Assembly: GCA_036491235.1 (NCBI GenBank)
Contig: DASXCK010000351.1
Coordinates: 1-5,300 of the forward strand
DNA length: 5,300 nucleotides
Reading direction: 5' to 3'
From: JAVDCA01 sp036491235
GTDB taxonomy: Bacteria; Pseudomonadota; Alphaproteobacteria; Rhizobiales; Xanthobacteraceae
Shown here: in pieces, positions 1-4,623 of the stretch
Layout of the letters: each line of letters begins with the position of its first letter
How positions within the stretch are numbered: the stretch's first letter is position 1
The notes under the pieces: model-generated
Seen by the model: only the letters and a program-made list of their open reading frames with translations
The model's database searches: none
What the model was told of the DNA's origin: nothing
Program-made: the position numbers and the translations under genes

Positions 1-14
1 CGAACGGGTCGGAT

Positions 15-206
15 TCACGAGCGCGACGCGCGCCGGCGTCGCTTGCGCCCGGATGGCGAGCTCGACGGCTCGACGCCGCCGGGGCCTTCATCATAACGCT
101 CGATGCGGACCACAGGCAGGATAATCACGGTCGCGGAACCATAGCTGCGCTCGACGCCCTCACGTATCGCAGACCGCGCTTCCGGAAACGCCACAACAAT
201 TCCCAT
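15..206 (-). CDS. Small hypothetical protein (63 aa) with a basic C-terminal tail
   Basis: The function is not recognised. The product begins MGIVVAFPEARSA, has a hydrophobic beta-like stretch SATVIILPVVRIER at residues 24-37, then a Gly/Pro/Ser-rich linker, and ends in the very basic tail KRRRRASRS (residues 55-63). The tail could bind nucleic acid, but that is only inference. I chose the ATG at 204-206 over a longer reading frame that starts at 275 because a GGAGGGG Shine-Dalgarno lies just upstream of it, and the extra residues would be Arg-rich and look non-coding. There is no signal peptide or complete membrane helix. It is the last of four minus-strand genes, 189 bases after DUF1491, so it probably has its own promoter. 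The strong ribosome-binding site and the regular composition suggest a real gene. From memory, small proteins of similar look occur in Bradyrhizobium relatives. Confidence 0.62.
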   Translation of the reverse strand: MGIVVAFPEARSAIREGVERSYGSATVIILPVVRIERYDEGPGGVEPSSSPSGRKRRRRASRS

Positions 207-210
207 CGAG

Positions 211-217
211 CCCCTCC
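211..217 (-). promoter_or_regulatory. Shine-Dalgarno of the 63-aa gene
   Basis: Read on the minus strand, GGAGGGG is followed by CTCG and then ATG. The GGAGG core therefore sits 6 bases from the start codon. This is the best ribosome-binding site in the window and decides the start of the small gene at 206. Confidence 0.7.
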
Positions 218-290
218 GTCTCGCCCGTGGAGACAGGTGTGTTTGGTTCGAACGGACTTGCGCCCATACGCGCATTAGGACGAGCGTTGG

Positions 291-305
291 TTAATGCTAT
301 GCTAA
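291..305. promoter_or_regulatory. CtrA-like site TTAA-N7-CTAA
   Basis: The sequence is TTAA (291-294), seven bases TGCTATG, then CTAA (302-305). The CtrA consensus known from alphaproteobacteria is TTAA-N7-TTAA, so this is a one-mismatch match. It lies 85 bases upstream of the start of the 63-aa minus-strand gene, in promoter position. Binding is inferred from sequence alone. Confidence 0.3.
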
Positions 306-380
306 CACGGCACTACGCATGAATGCGGGGCGTGAGATGAATCGCGACTGTGTCTTTTCGGGCGCACGGCCCGGATGTCG

Positions 381-400
381 GCTAGCGCATGCGCTCTAGC
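381..400. repeat. Palindrome abutting the DUF1491 stop codon
   Basis: AGCGCATGCGCT at 384-395 is a perfect 12-bp palindrome. The flanking GCTAG (381-385) and CTAGC (396-400) are also complementary, offset by one base. It starts directly after the DUF1491 stop codon (396-398, minus strand). It could help end that transcript or protect its 3' end, but no T-run follows on the minus strand, so it is not a standard intrinsic terminator. Confidence 0.35.
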
Positions 401-740
401 GCGCGAGATCGAGCAGGTGTCGCCCGCCGCGTTCCTCGGTCTCGACGATCCACACGTCCGGATCGAAGCGCATCTCGCGTGCGAGATACGCCTCGACGTC
501 CGTTTCCGGCGCGGGTTGCGTCTTGAGCGCGGCCGCGAAGGCGCGATCGGCCGGTTGCGCCTCGTCGAAGGCCGTCTGCGGCGCCGGACCGTAGAGATCG
601 GCGTTGCCGTCGAGCCGGTTGACCTTGATGAAGATCGCGCCCGCCTCGTCGGCGCCGTGCCGGCGCACGGCCGCGAAGATGCCCTCGACCTGACAACGTC
701 GGATGTAGGCCGCGACCCAGATTGCGGATTTCAGGCGCAT
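396..740 (-). CDS. DUF1491 family protein
   Basis: The 114-residue product matches the pattern I know for the DUF1491 family, a small alphaproteobacterial protein of unknown function. It begins MRLKSAIWVAAYIRRCQVEG and has the core AIFIKVNRLDG (residues 35-45) followed by LYGPAPQ (49-55). Near the C-terminus are RFDPDVWIVE (91-100) and a closing RHLLDL. There is no signal peptide or transmembrane helix, so it is probably cytosolic. The ATG at 738-740 is chosen because MRLKS is the usual family start, although the Shine-Dalgarno in front of it is weak. The length is normal and the frame is intact. It follows the histidine kinase and peptidoglycan-binding genes on the same strand, but a 246-base palindromic gap separates it from them, so co-transcription is uncertain. 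No biochemical role can be read from the sequence. Confidence 0.88.
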   Translation of the reverse strand: MRLKSAIWVAAYIRRCQVEGIFAAVRRHGADEAGAIFIKVNRLDGNADLYGPAPQTAFDEAQPADRAFAAALKTQPAPETDVEAYLAREMRFDPDVWIVETEERGGRHLLDLAR

Positions 741-767
741 GAGGCGAGCGAAGGCTCTACCGGTTGA

Positions 768-784
768 GCGGCGCGACGCGCCGC
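768..784. repeat. 17-bp perfect GC palindrome in the DUF1491 leader
   Basis: GCGGCGCG (768-775), a central A (776) and CGCGCCGC (777-784) form a perfect palindrome. It lies 28 bases upstream of the DUF1491 start and directly beside the inverted-repeat element at 786-859. It may be an operator or part of a larger folded leader. No T-run accompanies it. Confidence 0.4.
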
Positions 785-785
785 G

Positions 786-859
786 AGTGTCCCGATTCCG
801 AAGTCCGCAACAATTGTGCGGCGAGCTCTGATCGACCTTCGGAATCGATGAGGGACACT
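786..859. repeat. Two-block inverted-repeat element (possible dispersed palindromic repeat)
   Basis: The left arm is AGTGTCCC (786-793) plus GATTCCGAAG (794-803). The right arm is CTTCGGAATC (837-846) plus GGGACACT (852-859). Both blocks are perfect reverse complements, and five extra bases (847-851) form a bulge between them on the right side. Inside the loop, CCGCA (805-809) and TGCGG (817-821) form a second hairpin around CAATTG. The 246-base gap between the peptidoglycan-binding gene and DUF1491 is mostly this structure, and I see no gene in the gap. RNA from either strand would fold. It resembles a REP-like intergenic element, and I infer that similar copies exist elsewhere in the genome. 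Confidence 0.6.
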
Positions 860-986
860 AGCAAATTTATGATTCCGGTGCCGCTTTTCGAACGCGAGGT
901 TCGCAACCGCGATCGCCGCGGAGAGCCCGCGGACTTCGCGTCCGTGGCACTGGTCCGCCTACGCTGTCACCGTGCGCGGCGCCGCG

Positions 987-1658
987 TCAATCGAGATTGT
1001 GCCCGGTGAGCTGCGCGAGTTCGCGCTCGACGGCCTCGGAGAGCTCGCCGGTAACCGGCAATTTGCGGTCGCGCTCGAAGCGCACCACCGCGGCGCGGGT
1101 CTCGGCGTCGTAGATGCCGGTCGGCTTGAGCTGGCCGTAGCCATATGCGCTGAGCGCGCGCTGCGCGGCGAGCACCTGCCGCGAGGGCTGCGCCAGCGAG
1201 CGCGACGGCGCTTGCTGCGGCGCAGGCTGATGCGCCGCAGGCGCGTGCGGCGACGGCGCCGGGTTCTCGGCCAGCAACTCGGCAATCGGGTCCTTGTGCG
1301 CCGCGACGGTCGCGGGCGCCGTGGTGGGACGCGGGCGCGGCAGCTCGACCGCATCGCGACGCAGCGGCTCGCGCTCCGCGGCGCGCAAGTGATGCACGGC
1401 GCCGACGCTGTCGCGCGCCGGTGCGACCGGCAGCGAATGCACGGCGAAGATCGGGGCCGGATGCGGTCCCTTCTGGAGGTAAACCCCGTTGACGACGATC
1501 GCGCCCGTGGCGCCAGTCAGGACCAGGAAGGCGAGCGTATCGCGCGGCCGCCGCAGCAGCAGCCGCCACCACCAGGGACGCGAAACGCCCGGACGATCGA
1601 ACGCCTCGTCGTCCTCCTCCTCGGCCTTCCGTCGTTGTCGCATGGACGCACTAGGCAC
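987..1658 (-). CDS. Single-pass membrane protein with C-terminal peptidoglycan-binding domain
   Basis: The product has up to 223 residues. A short charged cytoplasmic segment (RQRRKAEEEDDEAF) precedes one transmembrane helix at about residues 41-61. A long Pro/Ala/Gln-rich linker (about 65-160) would cross the periplasm. Residues about 162-216 form a PG_binding_1-like repeat, with VLAAQRALSAYGYG, PTGIYDAETRAAVVRFE and LPVTGEL as its landmarks. It is probably anchored in the inner membrane and reaches the cell wall. No catalytic domain is present. The GTG at 1656-1658 overlaps the end of the kinase gene by 8 bases, and an in-frame ATG at 1641-1643 is a credible alternative start. In either case translation should be coupled to the kinase. 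The GC-rich opposite strand carries long open frames, which are shadows of this gene and the kinase. The domain call is firm; the biological role is inferred from it. Confidence 0.85.
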   Translation of the reverse strand: MPSASMRQRRKAEEEDDEAFDRPGVSRPWWWRLLLRRPRDTLAFLVLTGATGAIVVNGVYLQKGPHPAPIFAVHSLPVAPARDSVGAVHHLRAAEREPLRRDAVELPRPRPTTAPATVAAHKDPIAELLAENPAPSPHAPAAHQPAPQQAPSRSLAQPSRQVLAAQRALSAYGYGQLKPTGIYDAETRAAVVRFERDRKLPVTGELSEAVERELAQLTGHNLD

Positions 1659-3507
1659 TTTTTTTCACCACCGTCATGGTTTCGCGCGCCGGGAAGCCGG
1701 CGCCGCTCTCCGCCGACGCCCGTGGCGCCAGCTTTATCGCCTTCGGCTGCACGGCCTGCGGCCGCATCTCCTCGCAATCGATCGGTATGCGCACCGTGAT
1801 GCGCGTACCCTCTCCGACATGGCTGCGGATGGCGACATCGCCGCCGTGCAACGCGACCAAACCCTTGACGATCGACAGCCCGAGTCCGGTGCCGTCATGG
1901 CGCCGGTCGTACGAACCGCGCGCCTGGAAGAACGGCCTGCCGATGCGCGGCAGATCATCCTCCCCGATGCCGATGCCGTTGTCCTCGACGGTCAGCGCCA
2001 GGACCGACCCTTCCGTGATCGCGATGACGCGCACGCGCCCACCGCGATCGGTGAACTTGATGGCATTCGAGAGCAGATTGATCAATATCTGCTTCACGGC
2101 GCGCTTGTCGGCGACGATCTCGGGCAAGTCGGGCTGCACCTCGACGACGAGCTCGAGCCCGGCTTCGCTCGCCTTGAGGGCCAGCAGGTCGCAGCATCCA
2201 CGCATCACGGCGGCGAGACGGAACGGCTCCGGCCGGATCTCGAAATCGCCGGTATCGAGCTTGGTCATGTCGAGGATGCCGTTGACCACCGACAGCAAAT
2301 GCTGCCCGGAATCGTTGATCAGCGCCGCGTATTCGCGCCGTCGATCGGCGTCGAGCCGCAGTTGCGCCTCGTTCATCAGCATCTCGGAGAAACCGATGAT
2401 CGCATTGAGCGGGGTGCGCAGCTCGTGGCTCATGGTGGCGAGGAAGCGGGTCTTCGTCACGTTGGCCTGTTCGGCCTCGCGCCGCGCATCCTCCAGCGCC
2501 TGCTCCTGCATCTTGCGCTCGGTCACGTCGCGCATCACGGCGACGACCTCGCGCTCGTCCGGCTTGACGGCTTCGCTAAGCGAACGGTCGAGCGGCCGGC
2601 AGCGCATCTCGATCCAGATGAAGCGGCTCACCGGCACGCCGTTCTCGCTGCGCTCGCGCCGCACGCGGAACTCGACCGAGCGCGCCTCGCCGCGCGCATC
2701 GGACAGTGCCGTGAGATAGGCGGGGCGATCCGCCACGTGGACGCGATCGAACAGGCCGTGGCCGAGCAGCTCGGCGACCGGGGCGCCGAACAGCGCTTCC
2801 GCCGCCGGCGAGGCGAACACCACCGATCCGCTGCGGCCATGCCGAGTGATGACGTCGGTCATGTTGCGGGCGAGCAGCCGATAGCGGTCTTCCTCCGCAT
2901 ACAAGAGCCAGAAGCTCGTGCGCGCGAGCGCCTCGGCGCCGAGCGCAAGGCCGGTCGCATAGAGCGCGGCCGAGATGATGCCGAGCGCCGCGAGCGCGCC
3001 ATGCCCCTGCTCGAGGGTCGCCGGTGCCGGCAGCAGGTCGTAGGCGCTGCAGAACATCATCAGGCCGGCGGCGAGCAGCGCGAGCGTCGAAGCCGTCGCG
3101 ACGACGCGGCGCGACGCAGAGAGCGCAGCCTCGAGCGGCACAATGACGAGCCAGATCGCCGCGAACGACGTGATGCCTCCGGTCTTCGCCGCGACGATCG
3201 TGACGAGGCCGGTCAGCGCGAGCGCCGAGAGCACGTGCGCGCTCTCGTAGCGACCGGTGCGCGAAAGAAAGTAGGCGGTGAGGATCGGCGCGATCAGCCA
3301 GGCGAACACGAGGATCTCGAGCGCGCTCGGCACGCCGCGCATCGCAAGATAGACCGGGAAGGCGGCGAGCGACACCGACGAGCCGATCAGGCGCGGTCCG
3401 ATGAACGCACGATGCCGCGCCATGGTGAGCACGTCGCCCTGAGCCGACGGGTGCACCAGCGTGTCGATATAGTCGCGAACCGGCTTGAGGAAGTGCACGG
3501 CTCCCAA
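1651..3507 (-). CDS. PAS domain sensor histidine kinase, DivJ/PleC-like (cell-cycle type)
   Basis: This 618-residue protein is an inner-membrane sensor kinase. About six hydrophobic segments lie between residues 37 and 190, with no large periplasmic loop. A PAS domain follows (about 205-330, from EDRYRLLARNMTDVI to MRDVTERK). The HisKA domain holds the phospho-acceptor His361 in FLATMSHELRTPLNAIIGF. The ATPase domain has the N box NLLSNAIKF (Asn481), the G1 box DNGIGI (509-514) and the G2 box DGTGLGLSIVKGL (538-550), all intact. There is no receiver domain, so it must phosphorylate a separate regulator. The sequences GQHLLSVVNGILDMTKLDTG and FFQARGSYDRRHDGTG resemble DivJ/PleC kinases, which act on DivK/PleD above CtrA. 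This partner assignment is inference. The start is TTG at 3505-3507; no ATG, GTG or TTG precedes it before the in-frame stop at 3574-3576, and GTG at 3496-3498 is an alternative. It is first in its operon. Confidence 0.9.
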   Translation of the reverse strand: MGAVHFLKPVRDYIDTLVHPSAQGDVLTMARHRAFIGPRLIGSSVSLAAFPVYLAMRGVPSALEILVFAWLIAPILTAYFLSRTGRYESAHVLSALALTGLVTIVAAKTGGITSFAAIWLVIVPLEAALSASRRVVATASTLALLAAGLMMFCSAYDLLPAPATLEQGHGALAALGIISAALYATGLALGAEALARTSFWLLYAEEDRYRLLARNMTDVITRHGRSGSVVFASPAAEALFGAPVAELLGHGLFDRVHVADRPAYLTALSDARGEARSVEFRVRRERSENGVPVSRFIWIEMRCRPLDRSLSEAVKPDEREVVAVMRDVTERKMQEQALEDARREAEQANVTKTRFLATMSHELRTPLNAIIGFSEMLMNEAQLRLDADRRREYAALINDSGQHLLSVVNGILDMTKLDTGDFEIRPEPFRLAAVMRGCCDLLALKASEAGLELVVEVQPDLPEIVADKRAVKQILINLLSNAIKFTDRGGRVRVIAITEGSVLALTVEDNGIGIGEDDLPRIGRPFFQARGSYDRRHDGTGLGLSIVKGLVALHGGDVAIRSHVGEGTRITVRIPIDCEEMRPQAVQPKAIKLAPRASAESGAGFPARETMTVVKKSA

Positions 3508-3508
3508 T

Positions 3509-3537
3509 GCACGTCCGCTCTCGGACGCGCTCCCCTT
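3509..3537 (-). promoter_or_regulatory. Hairpin between a strong Shine-Dalgarno and the kinase TTG start
   Basis: On the minus strand AAGGGGAG (3537-3530) is a good Shine-Dalgarno but lies about 22 bases from the TTG start. Between them CGTCCG (3527-3522), loop AGAG and CGGACG (3517-3512) form a stem that can extend by three more pairs, one of them G-U. Folding would bring the Shine-Dalgarno close to the start codon. A weaker GGAC at 3516-3513 has normal spacing, so the hairpin may instead block initiation. Confidence 0.35.
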
Positions 3538-3573
3538 GTCCTTTGTCGTCGGCCGGATCGTGTCAGAGCGCGC

Positions 3574-3588
3574 TTAAGCGAACGCTAA
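3574..3588. promoter_or_regulatory. CtrA-like site upstream of the kinase gene
   Basis: TTAA (3574-3577), seven bases GCGAACG, then CTAA (3585-3588) gives the same TTAA-N7-CTAA pattern as at 291-305. It lies 67 bases upstream of the kinase start. The centre, AGCG-AA-CGCT, is itself an inverted repeat, so another dimeric regulator could also use it. Control by CtrA would make sense for a DivJ/PleC-type kinase but is inferred. Confidence 0.35.
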
Positions 3589-3663
3589 GGCAGGGGAACT
3601 GCTGGTGATTTGCCACGCTACGGCAGCAAGTTTGCACCATTATGGCGCAGCCATTCGCTCGGG

Positions 3664-3701
3664 ATGGTGAACGATCGGTTGAATGGTGAACGGCAGGTTG
3701 A
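3664..3701. repeat. 19-bp tandem direct repeat (two units)
   Basis: Unit 1 (3664-3682) is ATGGTGAACG-ATC-GGTTGA and unit 2 (3683-3701) is ATGGTGAACG-GCA-GGTTGA. They match at 16 of 19 positions, with all differences in the central triplet. The four GGT half-sites begin at 3666, 3677, 3685 and 3696, giving spacings of 11, 8 and 11. This looks like a tandem binding site for a regulator between the divergent kinase and DUF5330 genes. I do not recognise the motif. Confidence 0.55.
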
Positions 3702-3799
3702 CGGACGCTGGCGAGGGCGGCAGCATGATGCCGTCGCTCGTCGACGGCCCGCGCGGATGTTTCGACTTTTATGAAAATCGAGCCTTTTCAAATTCGCCT

Positions 3800-3830
3800 A
3801 AAACGCGGACGACCGAACGAACCGCGTTTT
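3800..3830. repeat. 9-bp perfect inverted repeat in the AT-rich intergenic patch
   Basis: AAAACGCGG (3800-3808) and CCGCGTTTT (3822-3830) are perfect reverse complements around a 13-base spacer. The A/T ends would give a hairpin with a short U-run on either strand, as in a weak bidirectional terminator, but no gene ends here. An overlapping CGTTT-TC-AAACG (3825-3836) is a second small dyad. It may be an operator 88 bases upstream of DUF5330. Confidence 0.45.
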
Positions 3831-3917
3831 CAAACGTCCTCTGTATGGTGCGCGACGGGGAATAAAAAACGACCACGGGGACGAGGGGAGCGGGAAGCAA
3901 TGTGAAAGGGCAGGATC

Positions 3918-4346
3918 ATGTTTGCGCTTCTTCGGATGGCGCTCTTCCTGTGCGTCGTCCTCGCGCTGCTGCCGAGCAGCGGCGCCAAGCAGGATACCAA
4001 GCAGGATACAGTGGCGTCGAGCGGCCAGGTCGGCGCGAGCGACGCGGTTGCTGCCGCGTCGGCGACGGTCGCCGATATGTGGCAGTTCTGCACCCGCCAG
4101 GCACAGGCCTGCGCGATCGGCTCGCACGCGGCCGTCGCATTCGGCCAGCGCGCCGAGGCGGGCGCCAAGATGGTCTACAACATGATCACCGAGCGCGCCG
4201 CGCCCGTTGAAACCGGCTCGATCGACGCGGCACACAAGCCCGCCGCTCTGCCGTCGCAAGACACGCTGAACGCGGTCGACATCGCGCCCGCATGGCAGGC
4301 GCCACACGCGCCGCGTCGGGTCGTCCGCAACAAACACGGCGCCTGA
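3918..4346 (+). CDS. DUF5330 domain-containing protein, exported or membrane-anchored
   Basis: The 142-residue product matches the alphaproteobacterial DUF5330 family, whose function is unknown. Residues 1-22 (MFALLRMALFLCVVLALLPS) form a signal peptide or N-terminal anchor. The family core lies at about 42-90: DAVAAASATVADMWQFC, then CAIGSHAAVAF and AGAKMVYNMI. The two cysteines, Cys58 and Cys65, could form a disulfide in the periplasm. A second conserved stretch, SQDTLNAVDIAPAWQAP, lies at 113-129, and the tail is basic. The ATG at 3918-3920 is supported by a hydrophobic N-terminus starting at the first residue and by AAAGG at 3905-3909 with normal spacing. A perfect 12-bp duplication lengthens the linker just after the signal segment. 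It is transcribed away from the kinase and followed by an intrinsic terminator, so it is probably monocistronic. Confidence 0.87.
   Translation: MFALLRMALFLCVVLALLPSSGAKQDTKQDTVASSGQVGASDAVAAASATVADMWQFCTRQAQACAIGSHAAVAFGQRAEAGAKMVYNMITERAAPVETGSIDAAHKPAALPSQDTLNAVDIAPAWQAPHAPRRVVRNKHGA
3986..4009 (+). repeat. 12-bp tandem duplication inside the DUF5330 gene
   Basis: CAAGCAGGATAC occurs twice back to back (3986-3997 and 3998-4009) without a mismatch. It encodes KQDT-KQDT at residues 24-31, directly after the signal segment. The perfect identity suggests a recent in-frame duplication in an unconstrained linker. Confidence 0.75.
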
Positions 4347-4375
4347 GCGCCGCAAACACCCGCCTCCCCGGGCCC

Positions 4376-4396
4376 GGCGACGGCGCAACCGTCGCC
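4376..4396 (+). repeat. 8-bp stem hairpin downstream of DUF5330
   Basis: GGCGACGG (4376-4383) pairs perfectly with CCGTCGCC (4389-4396) around loop CGCAA. No T-run follows, so on its own it is not an intrinsic terminator. It sits between the DUF5330 stop codon and the true terminator and could protect the 3' end of the transcript. Confidence 0.45.
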
Positions 4397-4425
4397 TACG
4401 CACAACTGCGGCCTCCATGGCCGAG

Positions 4426-4470
4426 CCGCGAGCGGTCGCCTGCCCGATCCGCTCGCGGTTTTTTCTTTTT
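4426..4470 (+). terminator. Intrinsic terminator of DUF5330
   Basis: CCGCGAGCGG (4426-4435) pairs perfectly with CCGCTCGCGG (4449-4458) around a 13-base loop. TTTTTTCTTTTT (4459-4470) follows directly. This is a textbook intrinsic terminator on the plus strand. It ends about 154 bases before sufE and implies that sufE has its own promoter. Confidence 0.88.
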
Positions 4471-4481
4471 CGCGGCCCCCC

Positions 4482-4521
4482 CGTCACGGCGCGTGACGCC
4501 AACCGCGCCAAGCCCTATATC
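4482..4521 (+). promoter_or_regulatory. Candidate sufE promoter with overlapping inverted-repeat operator
   Basis: CGTCACG (4482-4488), GCG, CGTGACG (4492-4498) is a perfect 7-bp inverted repeat. Its right arm contains GTGACG (4493-4498), a 4/6 match to a -35 box. TATATC (4516-4521) follows after 17 bases as a 4/6 match to a -10 box. The position just after the terminator and ahead of sufE is right, but both boxes are weak and the regulator is unknown. It does not match the IscR or Irr sites that I know. Confidence 0.3.
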
Positions 4522-4556
4522 GAGGGCGTGGACTGATGGAACCCGACGCGGAACTC

Positions 4557-4604
4557 GGCACGTGACTTGGCAGAGTTGGCGAGAGATTTGGCACATGACT
4601 TGGC
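4557..4604 (+). repeat. TTGGC repeats in the sufE leader
   Basis: GGCACGTGACTTGGC (4557-4571) and GGCACATGACTTGGC (4590-4604) match at 14 of 15 bases, 33 bases apart. TTGGC occurs four times, starting at 4567, 4576, 4588 and 4600, and the last three are spaced exactly 12 bases apart. The array lies between the candidate promoter and the sufE ATG. Read in the sufE frame it would give LA-x-D repeats. Confidence 0.55.
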
Positions 4605-4623
4605 GACGTTGCGCCGCATATCC

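Larger units (their letters stand above)
3508..3917. other. Divergent intergenic region, 410 bases, no supported gene
   Basis: This region separates the minus-strand kinase from the plus-strand DUF5330 gene and must hold both promoters. From left to right it contains the kinase leader hairpin, a CtrA-like site, a 19-bp tandem repeat, a 7-bp stem hairpin (GCCGTCG at 3730-3736 with CGACGGC at 3742-3748), an AT-rich patch from about 3757 to 3872, and a 9-bp inverted repeat at 3800-3830. The short plus-strand open frame at 3683-3865 lacks a Shine-Dalgarno and looks non-coding. I cannot place a convincing -35/-10 pair for DUF5330. Confidence 0.6.

Noticed and set aside
207..275. A 23-residue N-terminal extension of the small hypothetical protein
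   Set aside because: The GGAGGGG ribosome-binding site lies inside the extension and points to the ATG at 206. The extra residues look non-coding.
1489..3588. A 699-codon plus-strand open frame opposite the kinase and peptidoglycan-binding genes
   Set aside because: It is Arg/His/Asp-rich with no recognisable domain, and lies opposite two proteins with clear domains. Long antisense frames are common in GC-rich coding DNA.
3698..3729. TTGACG with CATGAT as a promoter for DUF5330
   Set aside because: The spacing of 20 bases is too long, and the start codon is nearly 190 bases away. TTGACG is part of the tandem repeat.
3683..3865. A 60-codon plus-strand open frame in the divergent intergenic region
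   Set aside because: It has no Shine-Dalgarno, no recognisable pattern, and overlaps the tandem repeat and the AT-rich inverted repeat.
4589..4604. Sigma-54-like promoter (TGGCAC-N5-TTGG)
   Set aside because: The GG and GC dinucleotides are separated by 11 bases instead of the strict 10, and the -12 element is TTGGC rather than TTGC.
4567..4623. A 19-residue N-terminal extension of SufE starting at TTG
   Set aside because: It is encoded by the leader repeats, and SufE proteins normally begin at the MTIDEIIENF segment.
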